Of a stretch of DNA of 64,000 nt, positions 20,901 through 32,713 are shown piece after piece (within the stretch, counting starts at the first letter, position 1; each line of letters opens with the position of its first letter). The stretch lies in NCBI GenBank assembly GCA_011800805.1, contig MPNW01000108.1, positions 133,531 through 197,530 on the forward strand. Direction: 5' to 3'. The stretch is from Hirudo medicinalis (Eukaryota; Annelida; Clitellata; Hirudinida; Hirudinidae). A program made the position numbers and the translations under genes. A model generated the notes under the pieces. It saw only the letters and a program-made list of their open reading frames with translations. It did not search any database and had not been told where the DNA came from.

Positions 20901-23900
20901 TCACCGAGAAATGAAAAGGTTTTCGAACTGCTGCTATTGTTTCTTAATCTGAGTCTTTATTCAAGGTATTAAGTGTTGTTTACCTCAGTCTGCATGGATT
21001 CAGAGTTTGTCTAACTCACCTTTGCCTCCTAACCTCCCATGGACCGATATGTGCTACGTGATGTGCTGCTCCTTTGTGATGTTCGATTCGTAAACACCGG
21101 GCGATGAAAGCTGTCATCAATCATACATCCATCACATGTTCAACAACCACATTCCACTAAAAACAGTTTTTGTGGTTAACAGTGGTTACAATTTGATATT
21201 GAGATAACCATCTGATAATTAATTTTATTGCTTTGTTTATTTGTCTACTTTTTGAAGATGTGTTGCCTTCTGGGGATGAATTTGGATAAGACATTTAAAG
21301 TGTGAAAGGCTCAAATGCTCTATTGCTTCAGAAAAATTAGTCTGACTAGACATGTTTCAGCTGTGCAAGTACTCTAGCAGGAGCGTATCTACTTTCAGCA
21401 GTTACAAACCACACTTGAACAAATGGATAATGTCATGTTCGTGACTGTCTTGCTTCATGCTCCCGATCACTTATTTGGTTTGTTCACTGGTGATGATGGT
21501 GATGATCATCACCATCATTAACCCAATGATACCGAGAATGCATTAGTAAATTGCATGTAAATGATCTGGTTGACTGTTGAATGTATCTTACGTGAGTAGA
21601 GCAAGCACACAGCATTTCAACTCATGTTTTGTGGTAAATAGTTCAAGTTTGCTCTATTTGCTCATTATGGATTAGTCATCAGACAGTGAAAGCAAAATGT
21701 CTGTTACATTAATCACCATGTTTTCATCATCTCTTGTACTCTTCACTCATCCATATTTTGAAGTTGGGTGAAGCATCTATGGTCTTTTAATGCATTGAAT
21801 AAGTTTGTGATTTACTGGTGTAACCATCTCCTGTCATGATATAAATATTGTGGGCACAATTCCACAACGAATCGTGTGATGATGCGCACAACCGTTCGTT
21901 AACTTGCAGAAAGTTCCTACAAGCACATATTTTACGTGGACCAAAACACCACCAGCATCAACATCGAGGTCAGTTTGAGACCCTCACATCAGATTCTCAG
22001 TAGAATTGTAAGGATCATCATCAGGGAAGTCCTATCCTATGAAAATGTCTCCTTCACCAATACTTCAGAAAATATAAACAAGTACACCTTTTGCAGTATG
22101 CCTGGGTATGAGATATTTTATATACTTGTGATGAAATTATGTGGTCCTAATTGTGACTGTAATTCTTTGCAGCTTCATTGCACCCATTAATTCCATGATT
22201 AATGTAGAATCCTGGGTTCCTGTTCTGTTCAACTTACAAGATCTTGATGATCACTCCAATGTGGTGAGCGTTGGACCACTGGGTGCACTAGGAAGGTAAA
22301 GATCTCTCGTGAAAACCAAGCTGGACATAAATTGCTCTTACAAGGACTTGTTTTTTCAGGTTTGGATGGTATGTCCCCACATATCTAATGGATGAAATGT
22401 GGCAAAATCATTCGGTTAATCTGCGATGCGGTCAGTCCTTGAGGCAATCAGACATCGGCATGTTTGCATCAGAGAAAGTGTATCAGGAGCTGAAGAATTT
22501 GATTGACTCGGATAGAAGCAAAAATACCTTTCCCTCGCACTGTGGAAATAATTCTACCTGCAGGGAAGTTTATCACTCTTCAGAAAAGTGTGCTAGTCAG
22601 CCTGGATCTTGTCCCATTTTGGTCTCGTCTCATTTCCGTGAGTAATGATCTGTGTATCTGTATATTCCGGCCAATAAGATGATAATTCTCTTGAGTTCCT
22701 TTGTATTAAGCCGGTTTATGAAGAACACAATGGAGCCTATATTTTTATTTTTGTCTTCATTTATGACTGTGTGGAACATGCATGGATCAATTTTTCAGGT
22801 ATTTATGGGGAATGCTTGATTCATTTCATAAAAAGTTCCAATTTGGAGATGACAGTGTTTTGGATAGGAGATGGTGTTTATGATTATGTCCTAAACAAGA
22901 CCAAAGAGAAAACACCAGTCATGTACTTTGGTTGGAACTTGGATGTTCTCTCTGTTAATGATTCTTTTTCTCCTGTCCACCTGTCTCCTCTTTACCAGCT
23001 AACCACCAATGGGGTGGTAAGTAATTGTGACTGGCAGGTTCGTCCCATACACAAAATGGTCTGGAACAAGCTGAGGTTGCATGACATGATCATCCTTTGC
23101 TTTTCCTTTATTTTATTGTTGAAAAATTCTTGCAGAGTTTATGCCCCAGAAGTTCACCAGATGCTGACCAACATGGGACTCAGCAATTCCCAAATCATGG
23201 ATATGGTCAGATGGTACCAACATCTACATAGTAACGAACCTGGTAAAGAGGAAGACAAGATTCTAGAGGAAGTGGCCTGTCAATGGGTGAGAAAGAATGA
23301 TAATTTATGGAAGAAATGGCTCCCTCCGAAGGGCAACAAGACCCCCATTTACATAGGAGGACTCTTCTCATGCACTGGCAAAGCCATGAGGGACTTTAGC
23401 ACAGTCATTGGTTTGTGCCGCAAATGTTGAGTTGCTAAGCATTTGATTCACTAAATTCGTTTTACTGTTTCAGCTGCCGAACTTGCTGCAGAGTACATCA
23501 ACAACGACCCGAACATCCTCCCCAATCACTCCATCCAAGTGCTGGTGGCAGACACTGCCTCAGTTCCCAGGCGAAAGGTCAACAGCATAACTGCTTACAT
23601 GACCAACAAGACACACAGAGTCCTGGGACTGCTAGGTGAGCACTTCAGATTTGACATATTTGTGTTTTTATTTTATATTTACATAAACAATTTTTCTCAG
23701 ATACTTCTGTCCCTTCAAATTTTGAGGACTTGGTTGGCAGCATGTCCACAGTGTATTCAATTCCCCTGATTGCTCACAATTCAAAGTCATTTGCTCTGAG
23801 TCAAAGAAAGTTATATCCTTACTTCTTCAGGATCAACTCCATTTTTATGGACAAAGCGTGAGACGTGATGATTTCGTTATTATGACATCATTGCATCTTT

Positions 23901-26900
23901 TTATTGCTTTGGAATTATATCTACCTTTTGGTCCCTTGTGGTGGTTTTGACTTTTGTCTTTTTATGTCTCGTTTCAGGTTCGCTTTGCTCGAGATGTTTG
24001 AGATGTTCAACTGGAAAAGAGTGGGACTTTTTATTGAAGACTCATCCAATCTTGAAGGTTACCACAACTTCTTCAAAGAGTTTCTGGGATCGAGAAACAT
24101 CAACGTCGCCTTCGATTCCAAAGTTCCGAGCATCGTCGACTTGAAGACCCTCTCCGATGTGAGCATCTTTGGATTTTATGAATAGTTATTGTTATCTTAC
24201 GAACAATTATTGTTATTTTACTTATTTAGTAATTTTATGTCATATTTTAAGAGTTTGGATCAATTGAAAAAGAAGCGGGTTAACATTGTGGTTGTGGCCC
24301 TCGAAGCTCGAAATATGTTGGCATTTCTGTGTCAAATATATGATAAGGTTGGTATTTTCCATCTTCCATTCAATTTCAATTAAATGGAATGTTGTGATCT
24401 TGCGCTTCTGGCTCAAATAGGGAGCTGTTTGCTAAAATATTTATCAGTTGCTTAGATTTAGATGCATCATTGTTAAATGCTAAAGGCTTTGTTGCCAAAT
24501 AATAGAGAAGAATTTTTATTGGGTTTTAATGTTTTTAATGTTTTGTTGTGCTACAGAACAATTTCAGGATAAGATTTCTCTTTAATGAGGTTGTGTCGGT
24601 ACATTGATAGAACATGATAAATAGATTGCATGGTCTTCATTTTGTCCACATCCTATCAACTTTAAAGTGTTGACATTTTGGAAAATAATTTTCTAATGGG
24701 GTTTAGTTTGTCTTGGAATCCTTTTCACAACCAACTGGATTAAAGTATTGAGTCAGCCTGCTTGATAATTGTGATTATTTATTAATGACTTTATGTTAAT
24801 TTGCCAGCTTCGTGAAAATTCAAATTCGTACGTCATAAATCTAGAGGTACTTAAATGACCTTAATTTTTCTATTTATTTTAATTGGTTCTCCAATCACTT
24901 CCAGAAAATGGCAAGTAGCAACAATTATTCGTGGTTCTTCATGACCTTGACGACACTGGTGGACAAGTGGTGGAATGTCAACAACAGCCAGTACTACCAT
25001 CTGAGAACCACTGATTGCACTCAAAGCAAGATCACTGAAGCCCTGCAGAGCCACTTTGTCTTCAACAATGCTCAGTTGGACTCTGCTAACAACATCATCA
25101 TTGGAAACAACTCCTCCACGGAGATCATGGACACCATTACTCGTCGCTTGAAGAAAATGGTAAGTTAGCCTGTTGTTCACAATTATTGTTGTTAGTTTTG
25201 TTTTGTCTTGTTGTTGTTAAGATTTCCAAGAATAATTACAAGTCATAATGAGTTGCCTGCTGAAATGTAAAACTAAGCGATTATTAATTGTCAAATGCTG
25301 ACATAGTTGGGGAGATTCTGTGGCACATATTATGAACTTAAAATCTGATTATAAACTGAAATTAATGCTTTAGCCCGTAATAGTAATAAAATGTTTTAAT
25401 ACTTTTGTAGACTTTTTACAGATAGTTAAGAATAAATGGTATCATTACAAAATTGCACTATTTTACAATCATAGATGTATGATCTGATGTTTGTAACATG
25501 CTCTCTACTTCAATGTCTTTAGATAATTAACAGTATAAATAAAATATAACCAAAAAATATTGATGTAATCAATTGATTAATTTCAAATTGAAAGTTTTGT
25601 TGCTTAACTTCCTAGGGAAAGGGTGGTTTGTATCCTGTCTCATCAGAGGCATTTGATGCCATCCTGGTATATGGCAGGGCCTTCCATCAAATGCTCCATG
25701 AAAACTCATCAGCTCTTGCTTACTTCCATGAGGAAAACACCCTCAGGTATGTTTGAACTTGTGTTATTGATTTTGTTGTGCTCGAGAAAAAATATTCCAG
25801 ATGAAGTAAATTATCATCCAAATCATTATTATTATTATTATCATTTGTGCTTAGTTGTTTTATAACCATCCAATTTATTGTAAAATCAATTTAAATGATT
25901 ATAATTCTAAATCTGTATTTGATAAAGAACATTTGAAGTTCCAAGGATTTAGAATTTATGAACTGTTTAAGCATTTGAGTAGACAATATTTTGTAGTTCA
26001 TTTACATAGTGCCACATTTATATAGCACCAGAGCATCTACACAGAACTCCTTCCCAAGGGCGTTTGTGGCAGTTGCAAACAAGTCACTTTATGACTGCTG
26101 ACATTACTGCCATAAGCAGGAATGCAATCCTCTGAATTAAAAAACCCTCTTGCACACCAAGTTTCTAAAACAGCAATTGTTTGTACATGCTATTTTGATC
26201 AAATTTTAAGTATAAAAATTGCTTTGGTAGTTTGGACTTATAGAATGCTTAGTTGATTTTTTAACCAAAAGGTTAAGGCTCAATGAGTATTTCTTTAGAA
26301 TGATGTACTTAGGATAAGAAGGCTTCAAATCTAAAAATCAGCAGAAATGAAATCAGACAAATGGAAATCCCAAAAGGGACAGTAGTTTTGGTGAAGTGAT
26401 TGAAAACTTAGTTTGGTAAAACAGAAGGAGTCATGTGACAAAACAAATGTGGAATGGTCTGGAATAAGCCTTCAGAATGTATGAGTGAGTAGGGAGATAT
26501 AAGTCTGTAAGCGGAGATTGGAGACGAATGATATTTGTTGCTGGACTTCCAATTGAATAGTTTTGTGTTGGATCCGAATACTTGCTCAGCAGAGGTTCTT
26601 TGAAACATTTCATCTTGAACGTCAGATTTGCTTAACACCAGGCACAAAACGAGTCAGGAGGCATTGAATATTTTATGGATTCTTAACTTGCCCATTTTTA
26701 TTATCATTCGTGACCATTCGTAGTTACAAAGATTGATATCAGTTATTGGAACATTTTAAATTGTCAAAATGCAATTTGTCTCTAACAGGAGGTTTGTGCA
26801 GATAGTGGAATCACTCCATTTTGATGGTCTGACGGGTCCCATAAAGTTCAAGGGAGCAGATAGAAGTGGTATCGTGGAGATTCTTCAGATGCAATTGGAC

Positions 26901-29568
26901 GACTTTGTGAAGGTGGGACACTTTAAACCAGAGCAGAACAACATATCTGCAGATGGTCTTGTTATGGACACAAGTACATTGATTTGGAGGACCTCCAGCG
27001 GGAAGGCGCCCGGAGATAGCCTCGGTGAGTGCAAAATGTTAAGGTCATGAGTCACTGACTCGCATCCATTGATTTGCGTTCACCTCGAATTTAATTTTAT
27101 GGTCGGATGTTATTACTCGATGTTATTTCCGACCTTCAGATTCCGAAAAGGCTTGCAGCGTGGAAACAATCCGTGCCCTGCTCGGAGTGGAATGCGACAT
27201 GGCCATCATATTCATCAACGTCTTTGTCTTTGGCGTCACTCTCGTTCCGATAATTCTGTTCCTAATTTACATTAAGAAAAGGTCTTACATTTATCTGTTT
27301 AATTCCCTTCTAAGATTCCATACAATAGTTTTATAATGGTTCACCAGGTACGACGATAAAATCAAACTCATTAGCAAAGAAACTCCTCAAATTGTTGGTT
27401 GGGAGCTGACCAGAAATGAAATCATACTAAACAGAAAGATTGGTCTGTAGAAATAAATCCCTGTCTTTATTAATTTTAGCCCTTATTAAACATCATTTTA
27501 AATTAAAACATTTTAAATGTCGACTTAAAAGGCCAAGGAGAATTTGGAACAGTTTTTGGAGGAGAAGCAAAAATCAATCAAAATTGGGTGGCAGTTGCAG
27601 TGAAAACTCTAAAACCGGAATCCACTTCCGATGACAAGGTCGAGAGGATGTTAAAATTGAGTTTGTCATTCAAGTCACTAACTCTGCATGTTTGTGCATG
27701 TGTTCCTTCTAGGTTGATTTCTTTAGCGAGGCAAGACTCATGAAAGATTTCAGTCACGAGAACATCGTCAAATTGCTCGGCGTCTGCTCCATCGGCGACC
27801 CCGGATTGGTCGTGATGGAATTCATGTTGCACGGCGACTTGAGGTCCTACTTGCTGTCCAGGAGACATTTGGTGAATGAAAACTCGGAAGAGGCTATGGA
27901 TGTTGGGCCGCAGGGCATCACAAAAATGGCATTCGATGTTGCAAATGGGCTCAAATACCTCACCAACTTGGGATTCGTCCACAGGTTTGACATCATCCTG
28001 TTTGATCAGATTCTCAATCCAATGTTTAATTCTATCATTTACTTGAAAATTGGTTTTCACACAAGCATTTTAACTGGCATAAAAATTTATATCATATCTT
28101 GTTGTCCACTTGATTGACAAATTATATTTATCCTGCAGAGATTTGGCCTGTCGGAACTGTCTCGTTCATGAGACTGGAATTGTGAAGATTGGTGACTTTG
28201 GTCTCACAGAGAATGTTTACAACAGCGGCTATGTAAGATGTATCAGTAATGGTTGGTAACAATTTTAAATCAAGCTTTTTTTTATCTGAATTAATTATTT
28301 AAATACATTTTTATCCTGTTTGAGATTTAAAACATTGTTTGATAATATACGTATTTGATGAAACAACCCATTGCATGGTGATTAGCATAAGCTGCCTATT
28401 TCACAAGCGACTTAATATTTTAGGAAAGTTTCCAGTGAGATGGATGGCGCCCGAGAGTCTGAGGGAAGGCGTCTTTTCATCGGCCTCCGATATTTGGAGC
28501 TTTGGCGTGCTCATGTATGAGATTTTTACGTTTGGCGCCCTGCCATACCATGGCTTCTCGAATGAGCAGGTGGTCGTTTTTGTGAAGAATCACAAAGTCA
28601 TTGGACTTCCGGCAGGATGTCCAGAAAACTTGTGAGGGCATCTTATAATTGTTAATTTAGTTTTTAAACATATTCTTATTCATTAGTCGTGCGTCTGTCT
28701 CAAAATCAAAAAGGGACTTTAAAATATAAACACGACATAATTTTCTTGAAAGATGGATTTATTGTTCCTGTGTATTTAGCTTTAGTTCTTTTTATTTCTT
28801 ATAATCAGGGAGAAGTTGTTGAAACAATGCTGGTCGTATGAGAGTGAGAACCGTCCTACCATAGACGTGATAATCGACCAGCTCGAGAGGATGCCTCTTC
28901 TTCTCGTGCCATGTCTGGACGTACCGAGACCTCAGGTCGGATTCGATGGGAGCGGAGGAAACAATGGACTCATCGTCAATTTCATGGATCCTTCAAGCAA
29001 AGGTTCCAGTTCTGCTAAATTTCAGAAGTCCTCTGGCACGGCCAAGCACAAAACATCCCTTTCAGGCATGTCATTGCTCAACAATACCAAACAACTTAGG
29101 TTCACAAACCCTGAAAAATCTCCTGACATTTGTTCTCCTCAGTCAACTAGTGCTCACTGCTTTGATTTTCCCAGTCTGAGTGGGGAGGGTCAATTTGACT
29201 TGATCAAAGCATCAGAAATACCAAAAAAGTGGAGAGAAGACTCTTTTGATAAGGGTAGAGACACTAATGCTCATAGTCATGCTCTGAGAAATTCAGGTGA
29301 AATCAGTAATGAAACCAAGGCTCTGCTTTGCAATGGATGTGAGAGATCTTCAACAGCACCGGTCCTCCATAGGTCCATCTCCACTGAGCCCAGGGTGACA
29401 GCTATATTTAAGAAGGTGTTGGATTCAAAGGGGAATCCTGACCTGACCGATGCGTCGGGGTGGACGTGCAAGATACCAGTCGGCCAGCAGAGCACTGTCT
29501 GTCACCAGCAGAATAAACGCCATTCCAGAAAGAAGAATTCCGCTGCATCCTCATCACCTGCATTATGA
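17970..29568 (+). CDS. VKR: Venus kinase receptor (receptor tyrosine kinase with flytrap ectodomain)
   Basis: Membrane receptor of 1384 residues from 20 exons: 17970-18063, 21910-22105, 22173-22295, 22360-22637, 22799-23075, 23136-23410, 23474-23635, 23701-23857, 23978-24158, 24252-24347, 24905-25159, 25616-25746, 26789-27024, 27140-27281, 27348-27442, 27532-27638, 27713-27984, 28139-28232, 28408-28631, 28809-29568. Phases match at every junction. Order: signal peptide (1-20); an N-terminal module (about 32-390) resembling OpuAC-type substrate-binding proteins; an ANF-receptor/LIVBP flytrap (about 391-810, with YFFRINSI and [11 protein letters not shown]); a membrane span (about 841-864); then a tyrosine kinase. 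Kinase motifs are GQGEFG (900-905), the ATP-binding Lys in VAVAVK (K924), HRDLACRN (1025-1032), DFG (1045-1047) and [10 protein letters not shown] Ser-rich tail of about 230 residues follows. All catalytic residues are present. The join of exon 1 to the rest rests on phase and signal peptide alone. Confidence 0.9.
19650..19729 (+). repeat. 80-base direct repeat, copy left of the assembly gap
   Basis: These 80 bases, ending in GACAGGAGTCC, recur exactly at 20379-20458 on the other side of the run of Ns. Confidence 0.95.
19730..20378. other. Assembly gap (649 N)
   Basis: Unknown bases inside the long first intron of the VKR gene. The flanks are identical for 80 bases, so the gap may be a scaffolding artefact joining the same sequence to itself, or may stand for a collapsed repeat. 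Confidence 0.98.
20379..20458 (+). repeat. 80-base direct repeat, copy right of the assembly gap
   Basis: Exact copy of 19650-19729. The sequence then continues uniquely (ATTGCTGCCCGAGGG). Confidence 0.95.
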
Positions 29569-30426
29569 GTGCTATTCATGTCTTGTTCCAGTAACAAGTC
29601 AAATTTATTTCAACTTTTGAATCCATTTGTCCTTAGAATGTTTGTGTTTATTTTCAAATCTCTCATAAATTTATTTCTCTGGAAATTGCAGAACTGTCCA
29701 CGTATGGGTCGGTTCGCTTAAGGCACCGAGAAGTGAGCGTTTTGACGAACACCGTTTGTTTTATTTATTTGAGTCAACTTGAAATGGTTGCAACTCAAGC
29801 TGGTTTCTGTTGTTGCTTGATTGCAGACATTGGAGAGTCCAACTGTGAATTACAATTGTGCATTTAATCAAAAGTTCCATCATCATGTTCACGTCATTGA
29901 GCACCTACGGGTTTCTTTTTTGTTTTTTTTTTTAGGGATTTATATTGCCAAACAGTGCCTCTGTCACAACTGCTTTATTTAAGAATTGTGTAAACTCTGC
30001 TCCCTCTTTAGAGGATTGTTCAAAGCTTTAAATTAATTTAGGAGTGTACATGGCATAATTTGTCTTTTTTTTTGGCCCCTATATACACATTCGTACCACG
30101 ATCAAAGGGCCAGAGGTCCTTGCTCAACATTTTGGTACAGTGTATATTGAACATTCTGCTCTTGTGACCGATGTCTGTCACACATGAATCGTGATAGATT
30201 TTGGTTTGGTCAGAGTGCATGGTTTGTTGTAGTCTTTGTAAATAGATAGATCTGCATGGTTCGATCTTGTTTAAAGTTCTCATGTGAAGTCATGCCTTCT
30301 GTGTGACTAATTAATTAACTTTGAGACTAATTGATGGGTTTCTTTCCTGAGAATCTCATTCATTGAGCAGCACTTGAGGTGGACGTTGATTCCGAGCAAA
30401 TGACTGTTCTCAATATTTTACTGGTC

Positions 30427-30432
30427 AATAAA
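30427..30432 (+). promoter_or_regulatory. VKR: Poly(A) signal candidate for VKR
   Basis: AATAAA about 860 bases after the VKR stop. The stretch 29569-30998 otherwise shows no gene and fits a 3' UTR plus the space to the convergent TMEM267 gene. Confidence 0.4.
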
Positions 30433-30875
30433 TGATTAAATGCACTTGCACCGTCATTGTTGTTTGATATCGCTAAGATGTCATTAATGCCGACTATCTC
30501 ATGTTTTGACCAAATCTCTAGAAGGTCATAATTGTTTTAAACTGCATAAGTCATGATTCCCCTCCCCACTTATCTAAAAGATGAATTGAGGAGGACTTGA
30601 CTTACCTGACTTAAAACCACCCTCTTAGGATTGCTGAGTGACTTTCACCATGTCTCAAGCAGAATACGAGCAAGGTTCACAAACAGGCTACAGCATTCAG
30701 TATGGATTGTTTTTTTTATTCATTGTTTATTCATTTTTATTTTTACGGTTCGAGGCAACCATAGAAATTAATGTAGATTTAGAATTCTTATAACAAGCAA
30801 TAATTTCATGGAAATGTTTGGTTTGTGATGAGAGTTTTTGCATTAAGTGATGATTAGTAAATAAATATTCAGAAA

Positions 30876-30881
30876 TTTATT
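30876..30881 (-). promoter_or_regulatory. TMEM267: Poly(A) signal candidate for TMEM267
   Basis: AATAAA on the minus strand, about 120 bases after the TMEM267 stop codon. Confidence 0.45.
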
Positions 30882-30998
30882 GGAAAAATTTGTTTGGTAA
30901 ACATTTTGTATTGGGTTGGCTTAATCAAATTAAATATCACAACAACACACAATTTTTTGCAACATTGAAGGACCTTTTCAGTTTTTAATCTTGAGGGA

Positions 30999-31715
30999 TC
31001 ATACTTCTGAGGGATTTTTGATGACGTAGAGCTTTGATGAATGAGTTAAAAAACGCCAATAGACATGCCTCACTGAGAAAACTATAACAACAATGAAAAG
31101 TAAATAAACATACTGAGGTAAAGGTAAGGTTTCGTAACCCCAAAACCACAGACCTCTCCTATTAGCGTCTCGAAGATGGTGAGTACAAGAAGAAACGAAA
31201 AACATGAATGGTAATGCCCTCAAAGAAGTATTCCTTGTCATAAATAATAGAATGGTGCAAATAAGCAAAGTTAGGGATGTGTTGTGTAAGAATGGCCGAC
31301 GTTCAAGAGAAAGAACCACCTGAAAAATACAGAAAATTGTAGTAACTTTCTTTTCATTTCATATTAAAGATAAAATTGTAATTGGTTAAGATCAAAAATT
31401 TATGCTAACCTGTAAATCAATAGAACGGCTCTCAAAAAAATGATCCAAATCAATAGAGGCGGCCAACACCCCGGCAAAAAAAGTTTCCAGTAGAAACCAA
31501 TGGAAATTATCTTTTTCCCAGGGATAAATAATAACTGCCCAGGATATTATTCCAATTATCGCATGAGTACAGGAATCGGCAATGCACTTCAAGACTCGAT
31601 TGGATATAAAATATCTAGACTCATAATTGGTTAGCGAATCACCAATTAAACAAATAATAACCAATGAAATAATCAATAAAGTAACTGTGCAGAAATTCCA
31701 GCTTAAGGAAAACAT
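30999..31715 (-). CDS. TMEM267: Transmembrane protein 267 homolog
   Basis: Two exons, 31410-31715 and 30999-31319, join in phase 0 across a 90-base intron (CAG/GTTAGC ... TTTCAG/GTG) to give 208 residues, close to the 215 or so of vertebrate TMEM267. Family hallmarks: SCTHAIIGIISWAVI, LAASIDLDHFF, RRPFLHNTSL and HHLRDANRRGLWF. There are several hydrophobic spans, starting with residues about 8-26. The acidic ASIDLDHF and the HLRD motif recall membrane-bound metal-dependent hydrolase folds, but the function of the family is unknown to me. Its start codon lies about 1 kb from that of the divergent CARNMT1. Confidence 0.9.
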
Positions 31716-32713
31716 TTATGTGCAAGGCGGCCATCAAAAACGATTAGCAGTCAACAACCCTCACACGACATGTCTAAAATGGACCTAGATAAAAAAAATG
31801 CATCATTTTCTCTTTTATTTTAAACAAAGATTTTACTAAATTTTTATATTATTGAATCTTTTATCAACAAAAAAATCCTTATGATAAAATTAAGAAAGTT
31901 TATTGCTATCTTAAGCATATTTGGACGGCAAATCTTTAAAAACCCAAAGATAAGATCAGCAACATTAAGAAAATGTTATAGCATGAAGCACTCCAACCGA
32001 TGAAAAATTCCTGGAGAAAACGCTACCATCAAATTGCAGAACTACGCCTCTTCCTCTTTCCCCTGTTTCATTAACATTATATTTAACTGCCTCCATAAGG
32101 GCCTCCAAAGATTACAGTTACCCACCCGTGAGTGAGGGGCACTGCGGGGTATTGGGTTTAGTTTTCAACTAGCAATAACCATGCCTCGGACTGTGTGACG
32201 CAGTAGTCATACGACTGCTCATGTATCGCTTGCGTGCTCGTTTATTAGGGCAAGGGTTTAAGTGTCGTGCCGTTCCGAAAGTCGCTGGGTCAAAGCAGCA
32301 ATCTAGCGAGGGCCCGCCTGTAGGCTGCCAGAGGTGTGGAATAACCCCAGCCTACCCGACTGCCTCCGTCCCACCGGCTATCGAGCTGCCACCACGCAAA
32401 GCCAAATTAATCGCCATCAACTGGCACCTATATGTTCCATTTGCAACGTCGACAATGGTGTTATAATATTTATAATAACAGATTTTTTTTTAATTTATCT
32501 ATTTAAGATAAATTGTAAATGAAGCAAAATGAAGCAAATTACTGGAAACTTTTACTTTAGAAATATAATCAGTCTTTAATATCAATTGCTATAATGAAAA
32601 TAATTTTAAAAATATTTTAAACAAATCTGTTTCAGTGACATCTTTCATTTTATCTACTTTTCGCATGTTTTGACTAACTACAAACAATTTTGACCGGGTA
32701 TTCTCTCGAAGCG
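31716..32713. other. Divergent intergenic region with a GC-rich island
   Basis: Lies between the start codons of TMEM267 (-) and CARNMT1 (+). From about 32040 to 32460 base composition turns markedly GC-rich and non-AT, and the edges back to AT-rich DNA are sharp. That block carries an 81-codon open frame with no recognisable motif. It may be a dispersed repeat (SINE-like) rather than a promoter island. I could not match it to a tRNA or a known element. Confidence 0.35.

Larger units (their letters stand above)
18064..21909 (+). other. VKR intron 1 (about 3.8 kb)
   Basis: Largest intron of the VKR gene. Besides the gap and its 80-base repeats it holds an AT-rich simple stretch near 18340-18420. 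I see no coding exon with family similarity in it. Confidence 0.5.

Noticed and set aside
32221..32466. 81-codon open frame with Cys/Pro-rich content
   Set aside because: It sits wholly inside the GC-rich block where stop codons are rare; no splice sites or motif support a gene.
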